Below, piece by piece: positions 8,216 to 16,222 of a stretch of DNA of 64,000 bases (position 1 is the stretch's first letter; every line of letters starts with the position of its first letter). The position numbers and the translations under genes are program-made. This DNA comes from Streptomyces sp. NBC_00459 (GTDB lineage: Bacteria; Actinomycetota; Actinomycetes; Streptomycetales; Streptomycetaceae), in assembly GCF_036013955.1 (NCBI RefSeq), contig NZ_CP107903.1:9114001-9178000 (forward strand), read 5' to 3'. The notes under the pieces were generated by a model. The model did no database searches, had not been told where the DNA came from, and was given only the letters and a program-made list of their open reading frames with translations.

Positions 8216-9037
8216 TCAGGCCTTGCGGGCCACTCCGCAGTACATGGCGACCTCCGCCGGCCTGTCTTCCCCGGGGCGGAATCCCTCCGGGCGCCAGTGC
8301 GAGCAGGACACGACCCCGGGCTCCAGGAGTTCCAGACCGTCGAAGAAACGCGCCACCTCGTCGGGGGTCCGCTGGGTCAGCCGAGGGGTGCCGTGCGCGT
8401 TCCAGTACCGGACAGCCGCGTCCACCTCGGCCAGCGCCGGGCCGGTGATGGTGTGCGAGAGCGCGAGATGGCTGCCCGGGGGAAGGGCGTCCAGCAGCCG
8501 TCGTACGACACCGTGCGGGTTCTCCTCGTCGCCGAGGAAGATGACCACCCCGAGCAGCATCAGGGCGACGGGCCGGGTGAGGTCCAGGGTGCGCGCGGCC
8601 TGTTCGAGGATCGCGTCGACGTTGCGCAGGTCCTCGTCGACGTGGTCGGTACGCCCCTCGGGGGTGCTGGTGAGGAGGGCGCGGGCGTGCACCATGACGA
8701 GCGGATCGTTGTCCACGTACACGACCCGGGTGTCCGGTGCGATCCGCTGGGCCACCTCGTGCGTGTTGTCGGCGGTCGGCAGTCCGGTCCCGATGTCGAG
8801 AAACTGCCGTATCCCGCACTCGGCGACCAGATGGCGCACGGCCCGCCCCAGGAAGAGCCGGTCCGCGCGGGCGTACTCACCGATGCCCGGGTGCAGTTCA
8901 CGGATCCGGTCACCGGCCGCGCGGTCGACCTCGTAGTGGTCCCGGCCGCCGAGCCAGTAGTTCCAGATCCGAGCCGTGTTCGGCTGTCGCGAGTTGATCC
9001 GCGCGCGCAGCGACGGGGCCGGCGTGTTCTCGGGCAC
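8216..9037 (-). CDS. SAM-dependent methyltransferase, DUF574 (Methyltransf_19) family
   Basis: The protein of 273 residues carries the marks of the actinobacterial DUF574 family: ARIWNYWLGGRDHYEVDR near the N-terminus, SAM-binding motif I (QFLDIGTGLPT), YVDNDPLV, and a C-terminal GLELLEPGVV segment. The GTG at 9037 is preferred because GGAG lies 8 nt upstream and the length then fits the family; the frame extends 45 codons further with no homology. Substrates of this family are mostly unknown. A second member is cut by the right edge of the window. Confidence 0.88.
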   Translation of the reverse strand: MPENTPAPSLRARINSRQPNTARIWNYWLGGRDHYEVDRAAGDRIRELHPGIGEYARADRLFLGRAVRHLVAECGIRQFLDIGTGLPTADNTHEVAQRIAPDTRVVYVDNDPLVMVHARALLTSTPEGRTDHVDEDLRNVDAILEQAARTLDLTRPVALMLLGVVIFLGDEENPHGVVRRLLDALPPGSHLALSHTITGPALAEVDAAVRYWNAHGTPRLTQRTPDEVARFFDGLELLEPGVVSCSHWRPEGFRPGEDRPAEVAMYCGVARKA

Positions 9038-9120
9038 GGGGGCAGCTCCAAAGCACCTGCGAGAAAGTGTCAACCGGCAATCTAGACAAGGTTGTTGATG
9101 TTGGCGAGGGTCCTGGCGGA

Positions 9121-10089
9121 TCAGTTGTGAACAGCTTCGAAAAGCGCTCCCCGGCTGCGCTCGTCGCCCCATACGGATCCCGTGTTCACGTACGGGCGCA
9201 GCAGCGCCGTGAGGGTCGGGTCACCGCGTCCGTTCAGTTCGTGGGAGGCGGCGCTGCGGGCGATTCCGGCGAGGAAGTCGGCCAGTTGCACCCGGGTGTC
9301 GTCCCGTGCGACGACGAGGCGGAGCCCGCCGATCCGCGCGGTGCCCTTGAGCCACTCGATGCGCTCGTCCGTCAGCATGTTCTGCCGGTCGTGCACCAGC
9401 ACGACGGTCCGCCCGTCCGCGCTCCAGTGGGCGGCCGTCCGCACGATCGCGGGCAGCAGCGGGTTGAGTGCGGGGATCAGGGCGGGGGCGGCGAGCAGCC
9501 TGGCCCGGTGGTCCGCGGCGCGGGAGCGGGTGCCGCCGAGCCGTTTCAGTACGTCCGCCGCGTCCGGGTCCCGGAGCTCCGGTGCCTGTCCGGCCAGGGC
9601 GTCCACCGCGTGGAAGAACGCGTCGACGGGCGCCCCGGGAGCGCCGTCGGTGTCGCCGCGTACCCGGAGCAGGGCGTTGGTCGCCGCCAGGAACCGGTGC
9701 CACCGCTCGGCCCCGAAGTCCTCGGCGCCCGCACGGCAGAGGGGGAGGGCGCCGGCCGGGTCGTCCAGGAGCAGGTCGAGAACCCGCTCCACCATGAAGA
9801 AGGTCTTCTCCGTGAGATGGACGTACGCGTGTCCGTGGAGCGGCCCCGAGGGGGCGAGCAGCCATTCGAGGACCGCCCGGTGCTTCTCCCGCAGCAGATG
9901 GTTCGCCTTGTACTCCTCGGCGGGCGACCGGATCCGGTCCCGGATCTCCTGGACGGCCGCCGCGGCCGACGCCATGGGCACATCCACGCTGGCGTGCGCG
10001 AAGACGTCGGTGTTCCCGCCGGTCAGGTTCTCGCCGTCCGACCCCGACTCGTCGCAGGCGATCTCGACTTGCGTGTACTGCGGGGTCAC
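9121..10089 (-). CDS. DUF3800-like protein
   Basis: The protein of 322 residues begins with a CDESGSDGEN block, has VLVHDRQN in the middle, and ends with VQLADFLAGIARSAA. This spacing of an N-terminal Asp-Glu-Ser-Gly and a C-terminal LADFLAG is what I know from DUF3800 proteins, which are thought to have a nuclease-like metal site; the function is not established. GTG at 10089 is chosen for the GAAGG ribosome site and because residues further up are low-complexity. It is divergent to the glucarate-type transporter operon, but the contents do not link the two. Confidence 0.65.
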   Translation of the reverse strand: MTPQYTQVEIACDESGSDGENLTGGNTDVFAHASVDVPMASAAAAVQEIRDRIRSPAEEYKANHLLREKHRAVLEWLLAPSGPLHGHAYVHLTEKTFFMVERVLDLLLDDPAGALPLCRAGAEDFGAERWHRFLAATNALLRVRGDTDGAPGAPVDAFFHAVDALAGQAPELRDPDAADVLKRLGGTRSRAADHRARLLAAPALIPALNPLLPAIVRTAAHWSADGRTVVLVHDRQNMLTDERIEWLKGTARIGGLRLVVARDDTRVQLADFLAGIARSAASHELNGRGDPTLTALLRPYVNTGSVWGDERSRGALFEAVHN

Positions 10090-10205
10090 AGCGCGCCCTT
10101 CGTCCCGTGGCCTCCGGCCAGCATCCCCCACGGACATCCGAAAGGGCACCTGGTTATCGGGGAGGCGTGGGTCGTGTGACGTCCGTGAAAACTCCGAACC
10201 ATGTC

Positions 10206-10235
10206 TTGACATACGGCTGAAACCGTTCGTAGCTT
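10206..10235 (+). promoter_or_regulatory. Strong vegetative-type promoter of the glucarate operon
   Basis: A perfect -35 box TTGACA (10206-10211) is followed after 18 nt by TAGCTT (10230-10235), matching the TAnnnT form of Streptomyces HrdB promoters. Transcription would start near 10242, about 50 nt before the binding-protein ATG. Confidence 0.75.
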
Positions 10236-10253
10236 ACAGCGATCATTTAGATT

Positions 10254-10279
10254 CGTGAAAGACGTTCACGGATATGAAC
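10254..10279. promoter_or_regulatory. Overlapping palindromes, candidate operator of the glucarate operon
   Basis: CGTGAA-N5-TTCACG (10254-10270) overlaps GTTCA-N6-TGAAC (10264-10279), directly downstream of the predicted start point and just before the ribosome site. The same half-site CGTGAAA also occurs at 10184-10190, upstream of the -35 box. This arrangement suits a dimeric repressor, perhaps of the GntR or LacI type. No such regulator gene is adjacent. Confidence 0.55.
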
Positions 10280-10290
10280 GGAGAATCTCC

Positions 10291-11616
10291 ATGGGCGATC
10301 GCCGACGAAGTCGCCGCCTGGCCGCCGTGCTCGTCGCCACAGGGCTCGCATCCGCCACGGCCGCCTGCGGGGCCGGTTCCGACAGTGCCGGCCGCGACCC
10401 GAACACGCTGGAGGTGTGGACCCGTAGCAACCCGGATGCAGCCGCCACCTATGAACGTGTCTTCGCCGCCTTCACCAAGAAGACCGGGATCAGGATCGAC
10501 TACCAGCCGGTCGTCAACTTCGACCAGCAGTTGCAGAGCCGCGCGTCGACCAAGGACCTGCCGGACGTCATGATCAACGACACGGCGCTGATGGGCAGTT
10601 ACCAGAGTCAGGGGCTGCTGAAGGTCATCGACCCCGGCTCCGTCGCGGGTCATGACCAGATCACCGCCAAGTCGTGGTCCTCGACCGTGGGCATCGACGG
10701 CAGGCACTACGGCATCCCCTACTCCCGCCAGGCCCAGACCCTGATGATCAGGAAGGACTGGCTGCGGAAGCTCGGCCTGAAGGCGCCCACCACCTGGCAG
10801 GAGATGCTGGGTGTCGCCAAGGCCTTCGCCACGCGTGACCCGGACGGTGACGGCAGGGCCGACACCTACGGCATGGTCGTCCCCGGCAGCGCCCAGAACG
10901 GCTACGCCGCATGGTGGGGCGCAAGCTTCCTCTGGCAGGGCGGCGCGAGGATCGTCGAGCCGGACGGCAAGGGCACCTACAAACCCGCCATGGACTCGGC
11001 CGCCGCCGTCAACACCGTGACCTGGATGAAGGACAACCTCTTCTGTGGTGACAACGCTGTCATCCAGCCCGGTGCCCTGACCGCCGTCACCTCCACCGCC
11101 ACCAACTTCCAGGACGGCAACGCCGGTATGTACATGACCGGCCCGTACAACATCACCACCTTCGACCAGACCCTCGGCAAGGACAGGTACGAGGTCGTCC
11201 CGGCTCCCGCGGGTCCGGCCGGCGGCGACGTGCTGGCCGACGGCGAGAACGTCTACTTCGGCGCGAAGACCGGAAAGACGAAGCAGGAACAGGCGCTCGC
11301 CGCGTTCCTCGTCTCGCCCGAGGGCCAGCGGCTCGCCATGACCGGCGACAACCAGCCCGTCGTCCGCATCCCCGTGAACTCCACGCTCGACGCGGCCACG
11401 GTCCGCGGCGACGCCCGCTGGAGCGTGGTGCAGAAGGCCTACGAGGACGCCTCGCAGCAGTTCCCGAACGCGCCGGACTTCGCCCCCATCAAGCAGGACA
11501 CCGCCGACAGCCTCAACGCGATCTTCACGTACTGCGGCGGTGACGTCCGCTCCCAACTGAAGGAACTCAACGAGACCCTCGCCGGTGACCTCAAGGACCA
11601 GGACCTGCTGAAATGA
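10291..11616 (+). CDS. Extracellular solute-binding lipoprotein, likely glucarate/galactarate ABC importer
   Basis: The 441-residue protein has a lipoprotein signal with Cys in TAACG and the fold pattern of group 1 carbohydrate-binding proteins (FTKKTGIRIDYQPV, then the YSRQAQTLMIRKDWL and TYGMVVPGS segments). ATG at 10291 sits 6 nt after GGAGA. Its stop overlaps the next permease start (ATGA), and the operon continues into two enzymes of hexarate breakdown, so an aldarate is the likely ligand. That ligand is inferred from context only. Confidence 0.88.
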   Translation: MGDRRRSRRLAAVLVATGLASATAACGAGSDSAGRDPNTLEVWTRSNPDAAATYERVFAAFTKKTGIRIDYQPVVNFDQQLQSRASTKDLPDVMINDTALMGSYQSQGLLKVIDPGSVAGHDQITAKSWSSTVGIDGRHYGIPYSRQAQTLMIRKDWLRKLGLKAPTTWQEMLGVAKAFATRDPDGDGRADTYGMVVPGSAQNGYAAWWGASFLWQGGARIVEPDGKGTYKPAMDSAAAVNTVTWMKDNLFCGDNAVIQPGALTAVTSTATNFQDGNAGMYMTGPYNITTFDQTLGKDRYEVVPAPAGPAGGDVLADGENVYFGAKTGKTKQEQALAAFLVSPEGQRLAMTGDNQPVVRIPVNSTLDAATVRGDARWSVVQKAYEDASQQFPNAPDFAPIKQDTADSLNAIFTYCGGDVRSQLKELNETLAGDLKDQDLLK

Positions 11617-12539
11617 CCGCTACCGTGACCACCCCCGCGGTGACCACCCCCGTGACGCGCCGAGGCCGTGGCCTCACCAAGAAGTCCGTGGTGCCGTGGC
11701 TGTTTCTCGCGCCCGGCCTGCTGCTCGCCCTCGTCTTCAAGTTCTGGCCGATGGCCAAGGGCGTCTGGCTCAGCTTCTTCGACGTGCGGCCCTTCCTCGG
11801 CGACAAGTGGACCGGCCTCGACAACTACACCCGGGTCCTGACCGACCACCGCTTCCAGGACGCCATCGGACACACCCTGCTCCTCGGCATCGGCCAGTCC
11901 CTCGGCGCGATCGTCCTCGGCTTCGTCCTCGCCCTGCTCCTGGAGGGGCAGGCCCGCTCACTGAAGATCGTGCGCACCGCCGTCTTCCTGCCCGCCGTCA
12001 CCGCCACCGCGGTCGTCGGCGAGCTGTGGCGGCTGATGTACTACCCGACCTCCGACGGCCTGATCAACAGCGGCCTGGACTTCTTCGGGCTCGGCCCCGT
12101 CCAGTTCCTCGACAACCCCGACCTCGCACTGTGGTCGACGATGGCCATGGGCATCTGGATCTGGGCCCCTTACAACATGGTCATCATCATGGCCGGCCTC
12201 GCGGGCGTCGACCGCTCGCTGTACGAGGCCGCCGCGATGGACGGTGTCTCCCTCCGCCAGCGACTGCGGTACGTCACCCTGCCGGCGATCCGCCCCGCCC
12301 TCGGCATCGTCCTCACGCTCGCCGCGATCCGCGGACTGCGCGTGTTCACCGAGGTCTACGTCCTCACCGGCGGCGGCCCGGCCGGGTCCACCGAGGTCTG
12401 GATGACCCGCGCCTACACCCTCGGCTTCACCCGCAACGACATCGGCGGAGCCTCCGCGGCCTCCGTCGTACTGCTCTGCGTGACGCTGCTGCTCACCGTC
12501 ACCGTCAACCACTTCCGCAAGAGGGGAGACGTGCGATGA
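11613..12539 (+). CDS. ABC transporter permease (MalF type), hexarate operon
   Basis: The product has 308 residues and six hydrophobic segments. Its EAA loop is YEAAAMDGVSLRQRLRYV. The start overlaps the binding-protein stop by ATGA and its own stop overlaps the next gene the same way, so the three transporter genes are translationally coupled. It pairs with the permease at 12536. The ATPase is not encoded here. Confidence 0.9.
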   Translation: MTATVTTPAVTTPVTRRGRGLTKKSVVPWLFLAPGLLLALVFKFWPMAKGVWLSFFDVRPFLGDKWTGLDNYTRVLTDHRFQDAIGHTLLLGIGQSLGAIVLGFVLALLLEGQARSLKIVRTAVFLPAVTATAVVGELWRLMYYPTSDGLINSGLDFFGLGPVQFLDNPDLALWSTMAMGIWIWAPYNMVIIMAGLAGVDRSLYEAAAMDGVSLRQRLRYVTLPAIRPALGIVLTLAAIRGLRVFTEVYVLTGGGPAGSTEVWMTRAYTLGFTRNDIGGASAASVVLLCVTLLLTVTVNHFRKRGDVR

Positions 12540-13480
12540 GCGCCCCCGTCATCGAACCCGTCCGGACGACCGCGCCGAAGGCGAAAGCCCGGCGGTCCGG
12601 CAAGACGCAGCGGACCACACCGGCTCGCTTCGACACCGCCCTCGGCTGGAACGACAGGCCGGGCGCCGCCTGGGCCCTGCGGATCCTGTTGTGCGCGACG
12701 GCCCTGGGCATCTTCGCCGCGCCCTTCCTCGCGATCCTCTCCGGCGCCTTCACCAGGAACGCCAGCGGCTCCTCCCTCTCCTTCCTGCCGCACGACAGCA
12801 CACTGCTGAACTTCACGGTGGCCGGTGAGCGCGGCATCTGGGACTACTTCTCCAACTCGCTCGTCATAGCGGGCGGCGGGCTGCTGCTCCAGCTCGTGGT
12901 CTGCACGCTCGCCGCGTACGCGCTGGCCAGGCACCGCTTCCGCGGCCAGGCCCTGATCCTGACCCTGTTCATGCTGACGATGATGCTCCCCGAGGAGGTC
13001 ATCGCCATCCCGCTGTCGCTGGTCCTCGGTGACGTCCCGGTGGTCCACCTCGACCTCAAGGGCACCGTCTGGGGCGTCATCCTGCCGCTGGGCGCCTGGG
13101 GCTTCTCGGTGATGATGCTGACCGAGTTCATGAAGGACATCCCCGACGAGATCGAGGAGGCCGCCCGCCTCGACGGCGTCGGAGAGCTGCGCATGCTGTG
13201 GCAGATCGTGCTGCCGCTGTGCAAGCCGGCGCTCGGCGTTGCCGGTGTCCTCGGCTTCATCATGATCTGGGACCAGTACCTGCTGCCGCTGATCGCCGCC
13301 AAGGACCCCACCGACTACACGGTGACCGTCGCCCTGTCCGTCCTGCGCACCGACCCCGAGGTCGGCTCCGGGGTGGTGCTGGCGGGCGCTGTCATCGCCC
13401 TCCTGCCCAGCCTGATCGTGTATCTGCTTCTGCAGCGCTCGCTGGTCACCGGCATCGCCGCCGGTGCCACCAAGGGCTGA
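12536..13480 (+). CDS. ABC transporter permease (MalG type), hexarate operon
   Basis: The 314-residue protein has a basic cytoplasmic N-terminus and six membrane spans. The EAA loop reads IEEAARLDGVGELRMLWQIV. GAGGGGAG lies ahead of the ATG at 12536, which overlaps the upstream stop by ATGA. The dehydratase gene follows 26 nt after the stop with its own GAGGGAG site, so all five genes are probably co-transcribed from the promoter at 10206. Confidence 0.9.
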   Translation: MSAPVIEPVRTTAPKAKARRSGKTQRTTPARFDTALGWNDRPGAAWALRILLCATALGIFAAPFLAILSGAFTRNASGSSLSFLPHDSTLLNFTVAGERGIWDYFSNSLVIAGGGLLLQLVVCTLAAYALARHRFRGQALILTLFMLTMMLPEEVIAIPLSLVLGDVPVVHLDLKGTVWGVILPLGAWGFSVMMLTEFMKDIPDEIEEAARLDGVGELRMLWQIVLPLCKPALGVAGVLGFIMIWDQYLLPLIAAKDPTDYTVTVALSVLRTDPEVGSGVVLAGAVIALLPSLIVYLLLQRSLVTGIAAGATKG

Positions 13481-13506
13481 CACCACCCCCCACATTCGAG
13501 GGAGAC

Positions 13507-14415
13507 ATGAAGTTCCAAGGAGTGCTCTTCTTTCCGGTCACGCCCTTCAGGGCCGACGGCTCGCTGGACGGGGAACGCCTCGCCCAGCACATCGAGGCCG
13601 GGGTCGCCGCCGGTGCCGGCGGGGTGTTCGTCGCGTGCGGCACCGGCGAGTTCCACGCGCTGACGCCCGCCGAGATCGGGGAGGCGACCGGGATCGCGGT
13701 CGCCACGACCGCCGGACGCGTCCCCGTCCTGGCCGCCGCGGGCGGTCCGGTGCCCGTCGCCCTCGACCAGGCCGCCCGTATCCGGGAGGCCGGCGCCGAC
13801 GGCGTCCTGCTGCTGCCGCCGTATCTGGTGACCGCACCGCAGCAGGGGCTCGTGCGGTACGCGCGTGAGGTGACGTCGGCCGCGGGACTGCCGGTGATCT
13901 TCTACCAGCGCGGCACCGCCCGCCTCACCGCGGCCACGGCCGCCGAGATCGCCGCCCTGCCCGGGGTCGTCGGCCTCAAGGACGGCATCGGCGACCTCGA
14001 ACGCATGCACCGCATCGTGCGCACCGTACGGGCGCTGCCCGGCGGCGAGGACTTCGCCTTCTTCAACGGTCTGCCGACCGCCGAGATGACGGCCGCCGCC
14101 TATCAGGGCATCGGCGTCGACCTGTACTCGTCCGCCGTGTTCGCCTTCGCCCCGGAGATCGCCACCGCGTTCCACCGGGCGCTGGGGGAGGGCGACAAAG
14201 CCCTGGTCACGAAGCTCCTCGACGAGTTCTACGGCCCGCTCGTCGAACTCCGCGACGAGGTACCGGGATACGCGGTGTCGTTGGTCAAGGCCGGAGTGAC
14301 CCTCCGGGGCCTGGACGTCGGCGGCGTCCGGGCACCCCTGCTCGACCCGACGCCGGAACATGTGGCCCGGCTGGCGGAACTCATCGACCACGGTCTGGAG
14401 GCGGTCCGCGCATGA
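13507..14415 (+). CDS. kdgD: 5-dehydro-4-deoxyglucarate dehydratase (DHDPS superfamily)
   Basis: KdgD converts 5-dehydro-4-deoxyglucarate to 2,5-dioxopentanoate with loss of water and CO2. The 302-residue protein shows the KdgD-type start GVLFFPVTPF, the loop CGTGEF, Tyr133 in VIFYQRG, Schiff-base Lys158 in VVGLKDG and the NGLPTAE segment, all in the expected order for this TIM-barrel family. It lies between the hexarate transporter and glucarate dehydratase, overlapping the latter by ATGA. The next enzyme, a 2,5-dioxopentanoate dehydrogenase, is not in this operon. Confidence 0.88.
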   Translation: MKFQGVLFFPVTPFRADGSLDGERLAQHIEAGVAAGAGGVFVACGTGEFHALTPAEIGEATGIAVATTAGRVPVLAAAGGPVPVALDQAARIREAGADGVLLLPPYLVTAPQQGLVRYAREVTSAAGLPVIFYQRGTARLTAATAAEIAALPGVVGLKDGIGDLERMHRIVRTVRALPGGEDFAFFNGLPTAEMTAAAYQGIGVDLYSSAVFAFAPEIATAFHRALGEGDKALVTKLLDEFYGPLVELRDEVPGYAVSLVKAGVTLRGLDVGGVRAPLLDPTPEHVARLAELIDHGLEAVRA

Positions 14416-15710
14416 GCGGCACGACGGGCGACGACAGGAGTACGAACATGAGTGGCACCGGCATGGGTACGCGGATCCGTGAACTCGTCGTCACCCCCAT
14501 CGCGTTCGGCGACCCGCCGCTGCTCAACGCCGACGGGGTGCACGAACCGCTCGCCCTGCGCTGCATCCTCCAACTCGTCCTGGAGGACGGCACGGTGGGC
14601 CTCGGTGAGTCGCCCGGCGGCAGCGCCCGCCTCGCCCGGCTCCAGGAGGCCGCGAAGGTCGTCGTCGGCATGGACGTCTTCGACACGACAGCCGTAGCCG
14701 CCGCGATCGACGCCGCCCTGACCCCGGCCGTGCCCCGGTCCCACGACCGCGGCTGGGCCACCTCGGCCGTCGAGGTGGCCTGTCTCGACGCCCAGGGAAA
14801 GCTGCTCGGCCGCCCGGTCGGCGACCTGCTCGGCGGCAGGGTCCGGGACGCCGTGCCGTTCGCCGCGTACCTCTTCTACAAGTGGGCCGAGCACCCGGCC
14901 CTCGACGGCCGTGAAGCCATCGCCGACGAGTGGGGCGAGGCCCTCGACCCGGCCGGGGTCGTCGAACAGGCCCGGCTGATGCAACAGCGGTACGGATTCA
15001 GCTCGTTCAAGCTCAAGGGCGGGGTCTTCCCGCCCGACGAGGAGATCGCCGCGATGAAGGCCCTCGCCGAGGCCTTCCCCGGACAACCCCTGCGTCTTGA
15101 CCCCAACACGGCCTGGACGGTGGAGACCTCGAAGTACGTCGCCCGTGAACTCGACGGCGTCATCGAGTACTTGGAGGACCCGACCGCCACCATTCCCGGC
15201 ATGGCCGAGGTCGCGAAGGACGCGCCGATGCCGCTCGCCACCAACATGTGTGTGATCGCCTGGGAACATCTGCGCCCCGCCGTCGAACAGAACGCGATCC
15301 AGGTCCTCCTCACCGACCACCACTACTGGGGCGGGCTGCGCCGGACCCGTGAACTCGCGGCCGTCTGCGAGGCGTTCGGCATCGAGCTGTCCATGCACTC
15401 CAACTCCCACCTGGGCATCAGCCTCGCCGCGATGACCCATGTCGGCGCCGCCATTCCCAACCTCGCGCACTCCTGCGACACGCACTACCCGTGGAACTCG
15501 GCCGACGACGTGATCGTCCCCGGAGCCATCGAGGTCCGCGACGGCGCGGTGAAGGTGCCGACCGGCCCCGGCCTGGGCGTCGAACTCGACCCCGACGCCC
15601 TCGACCGGGCTCACCGCCGCTACCTCGACTCCGGGACCCGGGACCGCGACGACACCGGGTACATGCGGCGGATCCGGCCGGAGTACGAGCGGCGGCTGCC
15701 GCGCTGGTGA
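14412..15710 (+). CDS. gudD: Glucarate dehydratase (enolase superfamily)
   Basis: This 432-residue enolase-superfamily enzyme would dehydrate D-glucarate to 5-dehydro-4-deoxyglucarate, feeding KdgD encoded just upstream. Visible are the Lys pair in FKLKGG, metal ligands in LRLDPNTAW, EYLEDP and ATNMCV, the TDHHYWGG strand and the catalytic His region MHSNSHLG. The ATG at 14412 overlaps the kdgD stop by ATGA; a second ATG at 14448, with AGGAG ahead, would remove 12 residues. The gene ends the operon. A role on galactarate or another aldarate cannot be excluded. Confidence 0.87.
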   Translation: MSGTTGDDRSTNMSGTGMGTRIRELVVTPIAFGDPPLLNADGVHEPLALRCILQLVLEDGTVGLGESPGGSARLARLQEAAKVVVGMDVFDTTAVAAAIDAALTPAVPRSHDRGWATSAVEVACLDAQGKLLGRPVGDLLGGRVRDAVPFAAYLFYKWAEHPALDGREAIADEWGEALDPAGVVEQARLMQQRYGFSSFKLKGGVFPPDEEIAAMKALAEAFPGQPLRLDPNTAWTVETSKYVARELDGVIEYLEDPTATIPGMAEVAKDAPMPLATNMCVIAWEHLRPAVEQNAIQVLLTDHHYWGGLRRTRELAAVCEAFGIELSMHSNSHLGISLAAMTHVGAAIPNLAHSCDTHYPWNSADDVIVPGAIEVRDGAVKVPTGPGLGVELDPDALDRAHRRYLDSGTRDRDDTGYMRRIRPEYERRLPRW

Positions 15711-15759
15711 GGACGAGCAAGGAGGAAGGGCGCCGGATGCCTGGCGAAGTCCCGGCGCC

Positions 15760-15765
15760 TAGACT
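15760..15765 (+). promoter_or_regulatory. -10 box of a leaderless promoter
   Basis: TAGACT ends 7 nt before the ATG at 15773. This is the usual spacing for leaderless transcripts in Streptomyces and decides the start of the following gene. A competing ribosome site, GGAGGAAGGG at 15721-15730, would fit an in-frame ATG at 15737. Confidence 0.5.
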
Positions 15766-15772
15766 CGCGTTC

Positions 15773-16165
15773 ATGGACGACACCAGCACCCTGGACCGGC
15801 TCGCCGCGGGCAAGTATCTGCTGATCACCAGCTACCGCAGGAACGGCACGTCCGTCGCCACCCCGGTCTGGGTGGTGCGGGACGGGGACGCGCTCGGCGC
15901 CTGGTCGGCGGCGGACGCCTGGAAGGTGAAGCGGATCCGCAACCGGGCCGACGTCCTGGTCGGCCCCTGCGACGTCCGTGGCAACCCGACCGGCGAATCG
16001 GTGCCCGGCACCGCCGAGATCCTCGACCAGCCCGCAACCGACGTCTACCGGCAGCTCCTCGCCCGCAAGTACGGAGTGATGGGCCGCCTCACCCTGTTCG
16101 GCAGCCGACTGCGGCGCGGCAGGACGGGCACGGTCGGGATCCGGATCACTCTCGTGAACAGCTGA
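15773..16165 (+). CDS. PPOX-class F420/FMN-dependent oxidoreductase (split barrel)
   Basis: The 130-residue protein matches small split-barrel flavin/F420-binding proteins of actinobacteria: LAAGKYLLITSYRRNGT, ATPVWVV, then WSAADAWKVKRIRNR and VLVGPCDVRGNPTG. Members of this pyridoxamine-phosphate-oxidase-like class reduce small molecules or simply bind F420, and the substrate here is unknown. I chose the ATG at 15773 because of the leaderless -10 box; the alternative at 15737 adds 12 residues. A strong hairpin follows the stop. Confidence 0.8.
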   Translation: MDDTSTLDRLAAGKYLLITSYRRNGTSVATPVWVVRDGDALGAWSAADAWKVKRIRNRADVLVGPCDVRGNPTGESVPGTAEILDQPATDVYRQLLARKYGVMGRLTLFGSRLRRGRTGTVGIRITLVNS

Positions 16166-16169
16166 AGGT

Positions 16170-16200
16170 GGGACCACTGCCCGTGCGGGGCAGCGGTCCC
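16170..16200. terminator. Strong hairpin terminator
   Basis: GGGACCACTGCCC (16170-16182) pairs with GGGCAGCGGTCCC (16188-16200) with one mismatch around a short loop, and the transcript continues into CCCCTT. It lies between convergent genes and can stop both. Confidence 0.7.
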
Positions 16201-16222
16201 CCCTTCTGTCACCGACGCACCT

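Noticed and set aside
14448..14450. Alternative gudD start
   Set aside because: An ATG with AGGAG exists, but the ATGA overlap at 14412 matches the coupling used throughout the operon; left as an alternative only.
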